Source: Planctomycetota bacterium (GTDB lineage: Bacteria; Planctomycetota; Phycisphaerae; UBA1845). Taken from it: a stretch of DNA of 64,000 bases. A program made the translations under genes and the position numbers. The notes under the pieces are model-generated. The model was not told the DNA's origin and did no database searches. It saw only the letters and a list, made by a program, of their open reading frames with translations. The stretch spans positions 1-64,000 of the forward strand of contig JAJRWX010000095.1 in NCBI GenBank assembly GCA_024276605.1. Reading direction: 5' to 3'. Shown one piece after another: positions 35,804 through 45,216 of the stretch. Position 1 is the first letter of the stretch. The number at the start of each line of letters is the position of its first letter.

Positions 35804-36253
35804 TTAAAACGGACGACGCATGCGCTCCAGGGTTGGTTCGTAGGCTTTATAATCTTCCCAGTATGTGCTTTTACCTTTGTTTTTTGTGCGAAGCGGATCA
35901 GATCGCCGAACCACAATGGCAAAGACTGGAAGCAATACAAAATATAGTATACTTAGCGCTAATGTACTCATGAATGAGCCGATGGGCGTAGCGATTGTCA
36001 TCCAGGTTACATATATAGGTTTAGCAATTCCTGGTGCGCCATGACCCAGGATCGCAAGAAACATGCCGAGACAGACAAACACGATGGCGATCCACTGACT
36101 GCTTGTGCCCGACCACTGCAGGGTATTAGGCTCTCCTGACCTGAACCAAGGTAACAGCCATAAAATAATCGCTAGCGTACCAAAGCCAACAATCATGGCG
36201 GTACCGAATTTTTTTAGATCCTTAGGAGACGGATTTTTGTTGACTGTAAACAT
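35804..36253 (-). CDS. SxtJ-family membrane protein
   Basis: 149 aa. It opens NPSPKDLKKFGTAMIVGFG, has three to four membrane helices (~17-36, ~48-68, ~83-115) and ends DYKAYEPTLERMRRPF, a tail typical of SxtJ proteins (YWxxxxxxxxMxRQF-like). Function unknown. It is 36 bp upstream of the carbamoyltransferase start, and with the DUF5989 gene forms the conserved trio. Confidence 0.82.
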   Translation of the reverse strand: MFTVNKNPSPKDLKKFGTAMIVGFGTLAIILWLLPWFRSGEPNTLQWSGTSSQWIAIVFVCLGMFLAILGHGAPGIAKPIYVTWMTIATPIGSFMSTLALSILYFVLLPVFAIVVRRSDPLRTKNKGKSTYWEDYKAYEPTLERMRRPF

Positions 36254-36304
36254 GTACGTACAATTCCATTTATAGGCGACCGCTAAGCCCGACGCTGTGA
36301 TACT

Positions 36305-38044
36305 CTATTCGCCAAAGACCACAGCCGCGTCGAGTTTTTTGAAAAGAATCACCGCATCGTTTAATGATTGACCATCCGGCATTGGGTCGATCGCAGATGA
36401 CCACTTCGTATATGTATCGTCCAAATTAAGCATTTCAGCACATTTTTCGGCGGTCGAAGGCAGGAAAGGGGCCATAAGTGTAGTCAGTGCTTTACTCGTC
36501 TGTAGGCATACATTTATCGCTCGGCCACAAGCTGCCATGTCAGTCTTTCGGGAAAGGAAAGGTTTGGTCTGGTCAAAATAGACATTACCGGCCCTCGCCA
36601 GTGCCATAACCTCACCCAAAGCGGCCTTGAATTGGCAAGCTTCCAATAATTGACCCACTGAGTCCATCGCCCTGCGACACAAGTCGATCTGAGCGTTGTC
36701 CACTTGGTCCCGCTCACCTGCCTGCGGGACTTTCCCCTCGAAATAGCGATGCGTGAAGGTCATCGTGCGGTTAAAGAAATTACCCAGTGCATTCACTAAT
36801 TCACCATTGTTGCGGGAAATAAAATCGTCGATATCGAAGGTCGTCCTTGAGGATTCAGGCGCCACAGCGGTCAAATAATAGCGTAATGGGTCTGGATCGA
36901 ACCGCTTGAGATAATCTTCGATCCATACGGCGTTGCCGCGACTCTTGCTGATTTTTTCCTCTTCTTTACCGGGGAATTTGATATTCATAAACGAGTTCGA
37001 GACCACATTATGCGGTAGCTGGTACTCGCCGCGCTCCCCTTGTAAGCTGTCACTATCGTGTGTCGCAAGAATCATCGCAGGCCAGGTGATGGCGTGAAAC
37101 ACGATGTTGTCTTCACCGATGAAATGGACGATTTTGCAATCCGGATCCTTCCACCATCGCTCGTAGTCGCGTGCACCTTCACCCAATTTTTCACATAGCG
37201 CAGCCGTAAATGACACGTAGCCGATCGGTGCGTCAAACCAAACGTAAAGCGATTTCCCATCGGCATCGGGGTCATCCAGCGGCACGGGGACACCCCACGA
37301 GAGATCTCGCGTCATGGCTCTTTCCGGCAAACCATCTGCTTCGATACGCCCAAGGGATTGGTTAAGGACGATAGCACGCCACGTAGCACCTTCCGTTTGA
37401 CCGTTCTTTTTTTGCGCCAACCAAGTGGATAGACGGGGCTGTAACTCATCGAGCCTGAGAAACCAATGTATCGTTTCACGAAGTTCGGGTGTTGATTCCG
37501 TGAGTACGCTGATCGGGTTGATGAGCGATATCTGATCCAACGCACGGCCGCAACCCTCACACTGGTCACCGAATGCCTTGTCAGAGCTACAGTGTGGGCA
37601 GGTGCCACGCACAAATCGATCCGGCAAAAACTGCTCAGCCTGAACATCATAAAGTTGCTTGCCGGTTTTTTTGGTGAACAGGCCCTTATCGTGAATTTTG
37701 AGGAAGAAGTCTTGGCTAAATCGCTCGTGATTCTCGACAAAGTCCGGCTGATGTGTGCCTCCGTAGATGTCAAATTCTATACGCAATCCCAGAAAATCAT
37801 GTTGTTGGGAGCGGTTATAGTGGGCGGTCAACTCGGCTACATCTCGACCTTGTTGCCTGGCTGTCCTCAAGGCGGCGACGCCGTTGTCATCGCTTCCACA
37901 AATGAAGCGAACGTCGGCGCCAGTGGCTTTAAGAAAGCGGGTATAGGTATCAGCCGGAAGATAGGCTCCGGCTATATGCCCTACATGCAATCGCCCATTG
38001 GAGTAAGGAAGCGCGGCGGTGATGAGAAATCTACGTTTTGACAT
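36305..38044 (-). CDS. metG: Methionine-tRNA ligase
   Basis: 579 aa from ATG 38044 (the frame extends 12 codons further). Class I synthetase: HIGH-equivalent HVGH in PYSNGRLHVGHIAGAYLPAD, the zinc knuckle CPHC ... CEGC (CPHCSSDKAFGDQCEGC), and the KMSKS-equivalent EKISKSRGN. The C-terminal helical anticodon domain is present (NALGNFFNRTMTF), but the EMAP-II-like tRNA-binding extension found in longer MetRS is absent. It charges both elongator and initiator tRNA-Met; the initiator gene is at 28572-28644. Confidence 0.96.
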   Translation of the reverse strand: MSKRRFLITAALPYSNGRLHVGHIAGAYLPADTYTRFLKATGADVRFICGSDDNGVAALRTARQQGRDVAELTAHYNRSQQHDFLGLRIEFDIYGGTHQPDFVENHERFSQDFFLKIHDKGLFTKKTGKQLYDVQAEQFLPDRFVRGTCPHCSSDKAFGDQCEGCGRALDQISLINPISVLTESTPELRETIHWFLRLDELQPRLSTWLAQKKNGQTEGATWRAIVLNQSLGRIEADGLPERAMTRDLSWGVPVPLDDPDADGKSLYVWFDAPIGYVSFTAALCEKLGEGARDYERWWKDPDCKIVHFIGEDNIVFHAITWPAMILATHDSDSLQGERGEYQLPHNVVSNSFMNIKFPGKEEEKISKSRGNAVWIEDYLKRFDPDPLRYYLTAVAPESSRTTFDIDDFISRNNGELVNALGNFFNRTMTFTHRYFEGKVPQAGERDQVDNAQIDLCRRAMDSVGQLLEACQFKAALGEVMALARAGNVYFDQTKPFLSRKTDMAACGRAINVCLQTSKALTTLMAPFLPSTAEKCAEMLNLDDTYTKWSSAIDPMPDGQSLNDAVILFKKLDAAVVFGE

Positions 38045-38191
38045 AGGACGACGAGACCATACTTTTCCGGTATAATACATTTACGAGACGCAAAAAAGTG
38101 GTCTCGACGAGGCGGGATTGTAAGCGAAGGTGCTGCCGTGACAAGAAAAACGAGCAGAATAATCCGGAATTAGTCGATACGGACATTGTCT

Positions 38192-38221
38192 TTGACGTCA
38201 TGGAACGTGAAAGGCTATAAT
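38192..38221 (+). promoter_or_regulatory. Sigma-70-type promoter of tatA
   Basis: TTGACG (38192-38197) and TATAAT (38216-38221) with an 18-bp spacer, giving a 5' leader of about 48 bases before the tatA ATG at 38276. Near-consensus on both boxes. Confidence 0.7.
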
Positions 38222-38275
38222 CAGCTTGGGACCGTGCTGCCTCATGGCGGCGGTTCGATCGCATAGTAGCTAGTC

Positions 38276-38524
38276 ATGCTGGTGTATCAAATCCAAATTC
38301 TCGCATGGGTGCCAGGCGGCCTGGAATGGATTGTCATAGGTGTGGTGGCGCTGCTGATCTTCGGTCGGCGCTTGCCCGATGTCGCTAGAAACCTGGGCAA
38401 GAGCATCGTCGAGTTCAAAAAAGGTATCAAAGACGTCAAGTCAGATATGGATGCCAGTGCTCGAATCGAGGAGACCTCTCCTCCCAAACTCGAAGACAAA
38501 TCCAATAACCACACGACGCCTTAA
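38276..38524 (+). CDS. tatA: TatA-type twin-arginine translocase subunit
   Basis: 82 aa with the TatA plan: one short N-terminal membrane helix (GGLEWIVIGVVALLIFG), the FG hinge (FGRRLPDVARNLGKS), an amphipathic helix (IVEFKKGIKDVKSDM) and a polar tail. TatA forms the pore for folded proteins exported by TatBC. No tatB or tatC is nearby, common in lineages that scatter tat genes. It could be a TatB, but its short length favours TatA. Confidence 0.88.
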   Translation: MLVYQIQILAWVPGGLEWIVIGVVALLIFGRRLPDVARNLGKSIVEFKKGIKDVKSDMDASARIEETSPPKLEDKSNNHTTP

Positions 38525-38633
38525 TCTCGTAGGCGAAAATAGCTTTTAGCCGGTTCATCACGGATACGAATCGTAAAGAGTAACGTAGACTCCACAAAGC
38601 AATCGTGCAAGTGAATGACTGTCAGGTGTTAGC

Positions 38634-39179
38634 TTAATTGTTGCGTAGATGGTGTTCGACGTCGTCCAAACCGTTTCGGAAGGGGCTGGTAAAGGATTCG
38701 TCGAAAGAATATACATTTTCAAAATCCGATAGGGTATCGTCGGACTGCTTCTGCATCATATCGAGTTCGATAAAGCCGAAGACAATGCGACCGAAATCAT
38801 AAGTTTTGGTGATGTTCCAAGATGCCAATACAGTCTGGGCTAGCATACCCCAACGAACAATGGCGAAGTCGCGCAGGCCCCAGCAAAGCTGTTTACCATC
38901 TACATGGCGATTTAAGTTCTCATAACCTCCAGCTTCATCGATGACTGCAAGAATATTTTCGGGCAGTTCACTAGCATGGTACATGGCAATGAGGTCGTTC
39001 CAATCGATTTGCTTCATCATGAGATAATGTTGAAGTTTGCGATGTGCGTCTGTTTCTTTGCCGTGTACGCGCTCCGCGGCAAAGCCAAGCGCATCGCGTA
39101 CGAAAAGGAAAGCTTCTCCGGGGTAGCGATCCACGTATTCGACGAGGTCTTCCAATGTTTTACTGTTATCACCTACCAT
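38634..39179 (-). CDS. Minf_1886-family protein
   Basis: 181 aa. Matches the Minf_1886 pattern seen in Planctomycetes and Verrucomicrobia: RYPGEAFLFVRDALGFAAERV, NRHVDGKQLCWGLRDFAIVRWGMLAQTVLASWNI (written in pieces: HVDGKQLCWGLRDFAI then MLAQTVLASWNI), TYDFGRIVFGFIE and DDTLSDFENVYSFDESF. Soluble, no catalytic motif. Function unknown. Located 48 bp after the RicT-like gene's coding end on the same strand, so probably cotranscribed. Confidence 0.8.
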   Translation of the reverse strand: MVGDNSKTLEDLVEYVDRYPGEAFLFVRDALGFAAERVHGKETDAHRKLQHYLMMKQIDWNDLIAMYHASELPENILAVIDEAGGYENLNRHVDGKQLCWGLRDFAIVRWGMLAQTVLASWNITKTYDFGRIVFGFIELDMMQKQSDDTLSDFENVYSFDESFTSPFRNGLDDVEHHLRNN

Positions 39180-39226
39180 GCTGCACTTACGATACTTCCA
39201 TCACTACGTCGCCGATGACGCTTTTC

Positions 39227-40567
39227 CTAAGAATTGCCAGGCGTTGTAGGAGGGTTCGGACCAGATCCTCCAGGAGGTCTATTTGAAGGCCCTTTAGGTT
39301 TTCGCCGTCGCCGTCGTCGCCGTTTCTGAGGATTGTCCTCCCGTTCAGTCTTGTTGCCGGATGTGGCAGAGGATGGCGTTTCAGCTGAAGGCGGCGTTTC
39401 ATTTTTTTCCTGGTTTTGATCGGTTTGTGGGCTATGGCCATCACGCTGCCGTGAACGTTTGTTATCTTTTCTAGATTCACGCCGTTGAGGCTTGGCTTCG
39501 CGACCGGCCTGCTTGGCATCAGAAGCATGATCGGCGCGAGGTTGTTGCTGAGTATCCTGCGGAGGACGCGCTTTGATGTTGGTTTCTTGGATATCTTCCA
39601 CGACTACGGTGATGTATTGATTCTCGTCCGTCCTGATTTGCACCAGTTGCGTCAAGATTTGACGATTGACGACAATACCTTCTCCGTGGGCCGTGCGAAT
39701 GCGGACTCCGTTTCTGGGTAACAGTTTGTCCAGTTCCTCATAGCCTACATGTTCATATCGCAGGCAACACTTGAGTCTGCCGCATCGTCCCGATACTTGC
39801 GAAGGGTCCAGCGTCGCTTTCTGCTGCTTGGCCATCCGCATACTGACGGGACGTAATGTTTTCAAGAACACCTTACAACATATTTCTCGACCGCAAGTTT
39901 CATAATCCGCAAGCAGTCTCGCTTCGTCTCGAGCACCAATCTGACGCATTTCAATCCGCGTGCGGTATTCTTGGGCTAAGTCTTTCACCATGGCACGAAA
40001 GTCAACGCGCTCCGCTGCGGAGAAGTAAAAGATGATGCGCTCCCCGCCGAATAACGGCTCGCAATCGATGACCTTCAAGGGCAGCTTATGTCGCTTGGAC
40101 AGCTCTTGGCAAAAATTACGTTGTTGGCGTGATGTTTGTTGGATGTGAGCATATTCAGCGAGGTCAGCGGCGGTCGCTTCTCTTAGGATTCGTCCGGCAC
40201 CAAAAATAAATGAATCCTCGCCGCATCGAGCCACCCAATCTTTCATTTGCTCACGGGTAACTGATTTAGAGCAACCATGACAAGTTTGCGACACTTGCTC
40301 GCCAATTTCAATTCCGCGACGGGTTTGAATCACGACTTTCGCGCCGCAGGTGAACTTCATATCAGGTGCGTGCGAATATTCGCCAATGTATCGCATATAG
40401 CCAAAACGTACGGCTGTCGTGGGATAAATTTTTTCCAGACCATTGCCACAGCTTCCGCCTTCGCCGGCCTTCCCACTACCACAAGAACCACAACCACCAT
40501 GCAGGCGGCTCTTGTTGGAGGGGGTATCTTCGGCAAATTGCTCCAGGTTGATTGTTTTTTGAACCAT
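39227..40567 (-). CDS. PSP1-domain protein, RicT/YaaT-like, with long basic tail
   Basis: 446 aa. An N-terminal Cys/Gly segment (GGCGSCGSGKAGEGGSCG) is followed by a PSP1 domain: VVIQTRRGIEIGEQV, then PLKVIDCEPLFGGERIIFYF, LADYETCGREICC, PVSMRMAKQQ and SGRCGRLKCCLRYE. The Cys residues in CGREICC and CGRLKCCLRYE match those that bind an iron-sulfur cluster in Bacillus RicT (YaaT), a partner of RNase Y in RNA maturation. The last ~120 residues are disordered and very basic (NPQKRRRRRRRKPK), which would suit RNA binding. No RicA or RicF gene nearby. Confidence 0.85.
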   Translation of the reverse strand: MVQKTINLEQFAEDTPSNKSRLHGGCGSCGSGKAGEGGSCGNGLEKIYPTTAVRFGYMRYIGEYSHAPDMKFTCGAKVVIQTRRGIEIGEQVSQTCHGCSKSVTREQMKDWVARCGEDSFIFGAGRILREATAADLAEYAHIQQTSRQQRNFCQELSKRHKLPLKVIDCEPLFGGERIIFYFSAAERVDFRAMVKDLAQEYRTRIEMRQIGARDEARLLADYETCGREICCKVFLKTLRPVSMRMAKQQKATLDPSQVSGRCGRLKCCLRYEHVGYEELDKLLPRNGVRIRTAHGEGIVVNRQILTQLVQIRTDENQYITVVVEDIQETNIKARPPQDTQQQPRADHASDAKQAGREAKPQRRESRKDNKRSRQRDGHSPQTDQNQEKNETPPSAETPSSATSGNKTEREDNPQKRRRRRRRKPKGPSNRPPGGSGPNPPTTPGNS

Positions 40568-40690
40568 AACTATACGCCGATCAGAAGGCCTCGCCGCTTA
40601 ATCGAGCAGCGCAACACTGCCAAATATACTTGCTCCTTACCCATGTCATGTATAGTACGGGAGAGCACGTGATGCATCGAAAAGCACGTT

Positions 40691-41026
40691 TTAGTTGGCA
40701 ATCAGTTTATCAATGGCCGTCTGGAAATCTTTCTGACTTCGTAACCCAACAAACTTTTCGGCGACCTCACCTTTGTGGAACAATATGACGGTTGGTATGG
40801 CGCTAATCTGAAATCGGAGAGAGACTTCCCGGTTGGCGTCGGTATCGAGCTTGCCGATTTTCGCTTTACCCTCGTAGAGGTTAGCCAATTCGTCGATGAC
40901 GGGAACTAATGCTTTACATGGGCCGCACCACTCCGCCCAAAAGTCAACGAGAACGGGCTGCTCGGCCTTGACAACCTCTTCTTCAAAATTGTCGTCCGTG
41001 AATTGCAACGTGTTGGCACCGGCCAT
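40691..41026 (-). CDS. trxA: Thioredoxin
   Basis: 111 aa with the classical fold and active site WCGPC (Trp33-Cys37), then the cis-Pro loop ISAIPTVILF. AAGGAG lies a few bases before the ATG. General cytoplasmic disulfide reductase; it is also the electron donor expected for the APS-reductase-type CysH encoded at 50877-51593. Confidence 0.96.
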   Translation of the reverse strand: MAGANTLQFTDDNFEEEVVKAEQPVLVDFWAEWCGPCKALVPVIDELANLYEGKAKIGKLDTDANREVSLRFQISAIPTVILFHKGEVAEKFVGLRSQKDFQTAIDKLIAN

Positions 41027-41149
41027 AATACCTCCTTATTGAGCATAAAAAATATTCAAGATCCCATACGCATGGATTGTAAAGACGCAGCATAGGGAGG
41101 TCAAACGCCCCTTGACCTGTTCATCCGGTCGATATTAGCACAAGATGAT

Positions 41150-42109
41150 TCATGCCTGCTCGGAGGCTCGTTCGACATCAATGCTTTCCGGTTTTTTAAC
41201 AGCCCGGGTTTTAGGCTTGGATTTCCACCTCCGATGCAGCCACCAGTATTGTGTCGGATCTTCCCGTATGACTTCTTCCAGGGCTGAGGTGTAGGTCTGA
41301 GTAATCCAGCGCAGCGGGTCTGGTTGATCTCGCCACTGCTCAGGCAAAATGATCCGCGCCACGCCTATCTCGTATTGTGCGTGATTTCCCAGGCGACGAC
41401 CGTACCCAACCGCGATGGGGCGGTTCGTGGACATAGCCAATAGGCCGATGGATTTATAGGTGGAAGCTGGTTGGCCAAAGAAATCTACAAAGATTCCCTT
41501 ACGCCCGGCATCTTGATCCGCCACGAATGCAACCAATGCATCATCTTCAAGAAACGCTTCTACTGCGGATGCTGCACCTTTCTTCTCCAGCAACGCCATG
41601 CCGTGGATTTTTCGATTTCGCACGAGAAACCTGTTCAAGTAAACATTGTCAAAGGGTCGCATCACTGAAACCATTTGGAATCCCACGGCGGCGAGTAGAT
41701 GCCCCATAAGCTCAAAAGAACCATAATGCCCGGTGACTAAAATAGCGCCTCGGTTCGACAAGAGCATACGCATCAATTCGTCTACATGGCGAAACTTGAT
41801 ATATTTTGGCCAAGTGGAGGCTGTGATCATGCGAGGCACGCACACTGTCTCAATGGCAAACATGGCCACGTTGGCCAGCGATTTTTCAGCAATACTTAGG
41901 ATTTGTGCATCCGTATAATCTTTGCCAAAGGCGATTTTTAGAGCCGTTACGGCGCGGTCGCGGTGCCTGGGGGAGACGCGGATCCAAATACGAGCCAGCA
42001 GGCGAGCGGTGCGCAAATTCCATTCAATGGGAAACATCTGCACCACGCAGAAGGCAGCCCGAATGACGGCGTAGGCTAGCCATGCTTTTACCCCCGTTTT
42101 GCTTTTCAT
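41150..42109 (-). CDS. LpxL/HtrB-type lysophospholipid or lipid A acyltransferase
   Basis: 319 aa with one N-terminal membrane segment. The HxxxxE acyltransferase box is present as GHYGSFELMG, followed by PFDNVYLNRFLVRNR, LVAFVADQDAGRKGIFVDFFGQPAS and, at the end, DPTQYWWLHRRWKSKP, all typical of the HtrB/LpxL family. Adds a secondary acyl chain to lipid A or a related lipid, at the cytoplasmic face of the inner membrane. Substrate cannot be fixed from sequence alone. Confidence 0.87.
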   Translation of the reverse strand: MKSKTGVKAWLAYAVIRAAFCVVQMFPIEWNLRTARLLARIWIRVSPRHRDRAVTALKIAFGKDYTDAQILSIAEKSLANVAMFAIETVCVPRMITASTWPKYIKFRHVDELMRMLLSNRGAILVTGHYGSFELMGHLLAAVGFQMVSVMRPFDNVYLNRFLVRNRKIHGMALLEKKGAASAVEAFLEDDALVAFVADQDAGRKGIFVDFFGQPASTYKSIGLLAMSTNRPIAVGYGRRLGNHAQYEIGVARIILPEQWRDQPDPLRWITQTYTSALEEVIREDPTQYWWLHRRWKSKPKTRAVKKPESIDVERASEQA

Positions 42110-42214
42110 AACGCTGATCGTAGCATGATCGCGACGATGGGACTATATGTACTTACCAGGCATGTAGCCGGTGTATTCGGACGTACTAACATTGTCCGGT
42201 GATAGTCAATAGCA

Positions 42215-43348
42215 GTGGGAAGTGTTGTAGTGTCAGTAAATGCCGGGAATCGACCATCATTTAAGACTGACCGACTCGACTACGAGTTGCCCGATGCCCT
42301 GATCGCCCAATCTCCGCCCCATCATCGCGAGGATGCCAGACTATTGGTGGTTGATCGGGAAAAGGGATGTTTGACAGACTCGACCATCGCCGATCTCCCT
42401 TCATACCTGAAACCCGGTGACTTGATGGTGCTCAACGACACCAAGGTGCTACTGGCCAAATTTTTAGCCCGACGCCAAACCGGCGGGGCGGTTCCCGGTC
42501 TTTTCATAGAAGAACGTCAGGTGGGGCAGTGGGTGGTACTGCTGCAAGGGTCACGAAAGCTACGCGTGTCAGAGACGCTCATGTTAACCTGTGTGGACCA
42601 AAGGAGATCAGACGATGCCGCTCTGTCGGAAGATGCTTTTCATCTGGAATTGCTGGAATCACAAGGGCAGGGACACTGGCTTGTGTCCGTGACGCCGGAA
42701 CTGCCTGCGGATCGTGTCCTGGATCAAATTGGCCGCCCGCCATTACCGCCCTATATCCGACGTGACCCTCAAGATCAGCGTGATCAGGTTGATATGGATC
42801 GCTATCAGACGGTATTCGCGCATAACCCCGGTGCCATAGCCGCACCTACGGCGGGTCTTCATCTGACTCATGAGCTTCTTGGCAGATGTAAAGGCCGTGA
42901 TATTCTGACAACATGTGTTACGCTTCACGTTGGGCTGGGAACCTTCAAGCCCATCAGCTCGGATGATCTAGCTGAGCATGACATGCATACTGAGAAGTAC
43001 AACATCACGGCTGAGACCGTCGAAGCGATTGACGCATGTCGCAAGAAGGGGGGGCGCATTGGCGCCGTCGGGACAACATCCGTGCGTGTGCTGGAGACTG
43101 CGGCTGGTTTGGCTGGCGCGAACCAATCCCTCCAGGTAGGTTCCGGCCAGACACGTGCTTTTTTCTATCCGCCGTATCGTTTTCGAGCAGTGGACTTCTT
43201 ATTGACGAATTTTCACCTACCACGTAGCACGCTGCTTGCGTTGGTGATGGCTTTTGCCGGCGTGGACCTAACGCGAAAGGCCTATCGCCATGCCGTCGCA
43301 AACGAGTACCGCTTTTTTAGTTATGGTGATGCGATGCTGCTTATTTAG
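42215..43348 (+). CDS. queA: S-adenosylmethionine:tRNA ribosyltransferase-isomerase
   Basis: 377 aa. Landmarks: FKTDRLDYELPDALIAQSP, RLLVVDREKG, GDLMVLNDTKV, the active-site block RYQTVFAHNPGAIAAPTAGLHLT, HVGLGTFKPI and TNFHLPRSTLLALV. The enzyme builds epoxyqueuosine on tRNA from preQ1 using the ribosyl part of SAM. Start is GTG 42215 or GTG 42230. No other queuosine gene is adjacent. Confidence 0.96.
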   Translation: MGSVVVSVNAGNRPSFKTDRLDYELPDALIAQSPPHHREDARLLVVDREKGCLTDSTIADLPSYLKPGDLMVLNDTKVLLAKFLARRQTGGAVPGLFIEERQVGQWVVLLQGSRKLRVSETLMLTCVDQRRSDDAALSEDAFHLELLESQGQGHWLVSVTPELPADRVLDQIGRPPLPPYIRRDPQDQRDQVDMDRYQTVFAHNPGAIAAPTAGLHLTHELLGRCKGRDILTTCVTLHVGLGTFKPISSDDLAEHDMHTEKYNITAETVEAIDACRKKGGRIGAVGTTSVRVLETAAGLAGANQSLQVGSGQTRAFFYPPYRFRAVDFLLTNFHLPRSTLLALVMAFAGVDLTRKAYRHAVANEYRFFSYGDAMLLI

Positions 43349-43370
43349 CCCATTTGGAGAACTATAAGTT

Positions 43371-44192
43371 TTGACATGGCTAGTGATATTAGTGGGTGTC
43401 ATGGCTGGTGCGTGTGGCGGCTTTCTCGGAACCGGCGGAAGCATCGTCATGATACCGATGATGACCGAATTCCTTGGCCCCAACCAACATTTATACCAAG
43501 CCACAGCCATGATGATGAATTTCAGCGTTGTGGTTCCCGCAGTCATGCACCATTGTCGGGTTGGCGCGGTACATTGGGGCTTGGTGAAACGCTGCGCGCC
43601 CATCGCTGCGTTAGGTGTGATAGCTGGGGTAAGTTTGAGTGAACAGGGGTTTTTCTCTGGGCGCGGTGAAGCGAATTTACGGATGTTGTTTGGCTTGTTC
43701 CTTGTGGGTAACGCTGGGGTGGAATTGTGGCAGGCCATTATCCGAGCCGAAACCTATAATGAAAGTTATTTTTCGATTAATGATGCAAAAAATATGGCCA
43801 TTTCGTGGCGGCTAGCCGCTGGTATTGCGTTACCTATGGGCCTAATTGCCGGGTTCCTCGGCGTCGGCGGCGGGGTGGTTGCCGTCCCTCTACAACGCAG
43901 ACTGCTTGGTATCGGTATCCGCTCTGCCATTGCCAATTCAGCAGCGCTGATTGTCACGACGAGTTTACTGGGAGCGACGTACAAAAACTATGCCTATCAA
44001 CAATTCCACGGAGATTGGACACAACCGGTAAGATTAGCCATCCTGCTCATCCCCGGAGCTATTATGGGCAGCATGGTAGGCAGCAGGTTGACCCATCGCC
44101 TCCCCAAAAAATGGGTCAAAGTGGCTTTTATTGTACTACTGCTAGCCGCTGGCGCTCGCATGATGTTTCGAGCATGGCATGATCTATCATAA
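43371..44192 (+). CDS. TauE/SafE-family sulfite/anion exporter-type permease
   Basis: 273 aa, about eight helices in two halves. Half one: GVMAGACGGFLGTGGSIVMIP; half two: MGLIAGFLGVGGGVVAVPL, the duplicated GxxxGxxGxGGG motif of the family. TTG 43371 starts the frame, with GGAGA upstream. Members export sulfite or organosulfonates or take up such anions. It starts 22 bp after queA on the same strand. A role with the sulfate assimilation genes 7 kb away is possible but not supported by position. Confidence 0.87.
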   Translation: MTWLVILVGVMAGACGGFLGTGGSIVMIPMMTEFLGPNQHLYQATAMMMNFSVVVPAVMHHCRVGAVHWGLVKRCAPIAALGVIAGVSLSEQGFFSGRGEANLRMLFGLFLVGNAGVELWQAIIRAETYNESYFSINDAKNMAISWRLAAGIALPMGLIAGFLGVGGGVVAVPLQRRLLGIGIRSAIANSAALIVTTSLLGATYKNYAYQQFHGDWTQPVRLAILLIPGAIMGSMVGSRLTHRLPKKWVKVAFIVLLLAAGARMMFRAWHDLS

Positions 44193-44293
44193 CGTCGATT
44201 TACCTCATTCGCCCGCGCGTGCCGATAAGGGGAAAGTGTATAGCGCTCTTTTATAGCTATGATGATGCTGTCCCTCGAAAAGGTTGACTGGGA

Positions 44294-44503
44294 GTGAACA
44301 AACGACAAATAAGACGCTGGACGGCTGCACTGGCAAGCCTGACCATGTTTAATGTCTACGGTGGTTCAGGTTGTGCAACCGGGCGAGACTTTCGTGAGGC
44401 GGCGCTTCCTTTGGTCGAAAGTGGTGTATCTGACGTCGTCAACGGACTTGTCGACGGATTTTTCGCCGCCATTGCCGTAGAGACTCCCAACGTTCGTCCA
44501 TAG
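44294..44503 (+). CDS. Small exported hypothetical protein
   Basis: 69 aa from GTG 44294 with GGGAG just before. RRWTAALASLTMFNVYGGSGCA could be a lipoprotein-like signal, though the Gly-Ser-Gly before Cys is not a strong lipobox; it is followed by a short helix SGVSDVVNGLVDGFFAAIAVE. I do not recognise the family. Between a permease and a GNAT enzyme on opposite strands. Confidence 0.5.
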   Translation: MNKRQIRRWTAALASLTMFNVYGGSGCATGRDFREAALPLVESGVSDVVNGLVDGFFAAIAVETPNVRP

Positions 44504-44537
44504 AGATTCCCCAGTATGTAAATACGGGGCGTGCACT

Positions 44538-45062
44538 TCATGTTTGCGGGTTTCTAATCTCAAGACGTAGTAATCGTATGCGTGGTCCATGATCGCTGAA
44601 GGCATGATGTTCCTCTCCGATCTCGTAGAACCCTACGCGCCGGTAACATTTTATGGCGGCTCTATTATCTGGAAATACGATTAGCGAGATTTTATCGGCG
44701 CCCATGTTATCCCAGCCAAATTGACAAACGGCTTCCACGAAATGGCTGCCCAGCCCGCGTTGCCTGTAAAAGGGATCAACCACGACATGCCCGATCCAAA
44801 GATGGCCAGGTTCACGCATCATGGGGTTAAGCTCCCCATAGGCGATGGGTAACGGGTTTGATTGGACCAAGCCTAGCATCCGATGGCCATTTGGTCGTAT
44901 CCACTTTGTCACCTTGACAGCAGTCAGTGGGGGCTTAGTGCTTGGTGCGAGCCAAGTCAATTGACGATCGTCCAAAACCCATCCGGCGACCGTGGGGGCA
45001 TAGAGATTATCGAAGGGGATAAGGCTTATCTCTTGGGATTTTGGTGATGGCGCGATGCTCAT
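44538..45062 (-). CDS. GNAT-family N-acetyltransferase
   Basis: 174 aa. The acetyl-CoA site is clear: WIGHVVVDPFYRQRGLGSHF (RxxGxG/A loop), followed by KISLIVFPDNRAAIKCYRRVGFYEIGE, as in GNAT enzymes. Acceptor unknown. AGGTGG precedes the ATG. A minus-strand tRNA-Leu gene lies 55 bp upstream, so it may be partly cotranscribed with the tRNA. Confidence 0.9.
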   Translation of the reverse strand: MSIAPSPKSQEISLIPFDNLYAPTVAGWVLDDRQLTWLAPSTKPPLTAVKVTKWIRPNGHRMLGLVQSNPLPIAYGELNPMMREPGHLWIGHVVVDPFYRQRGLGSHFVEAVCQFGWDNMGADKISLIVFPDNRAAIKCYRRVGFYEIGEEHHAFSDHGPRIRLLRLEIRNPQT

Positions 45063-45117
45063 GGAACCACCTTGACAAAAACCTGCCTCAAGGCACAGGG
45101 AGAAGGGGAAACACCAC

Positions 45118-45203
45118 TGCCCGGAACTGGATTCGAACCAGCACGTCCATAATTAGACACAAGCACCTCAAGCTTGCGCGTCTGCCAATTCCGCCACCCG
45201 GGC
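45118..45203 (-). tRNA. tRNA-Leu (GAG)
   Basis: 86 bases on the minus strand: acceptor GCCCGGG / TCCGGGC with discriminator A, D-arm GGCGGAATTGGCAGACGC, and anticodon arm CAAGC-TTGAGGT-GCTTG with anticodon GAG. A long variable arm (class II, TGTCTAATTATGGACG) and T-arm TGCTGGTTCGAATCCAG complete it. No CCA is encoded. Confidence 0.95.
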
Positions 45204-45216
45204 TGAGCGGTTGGAC

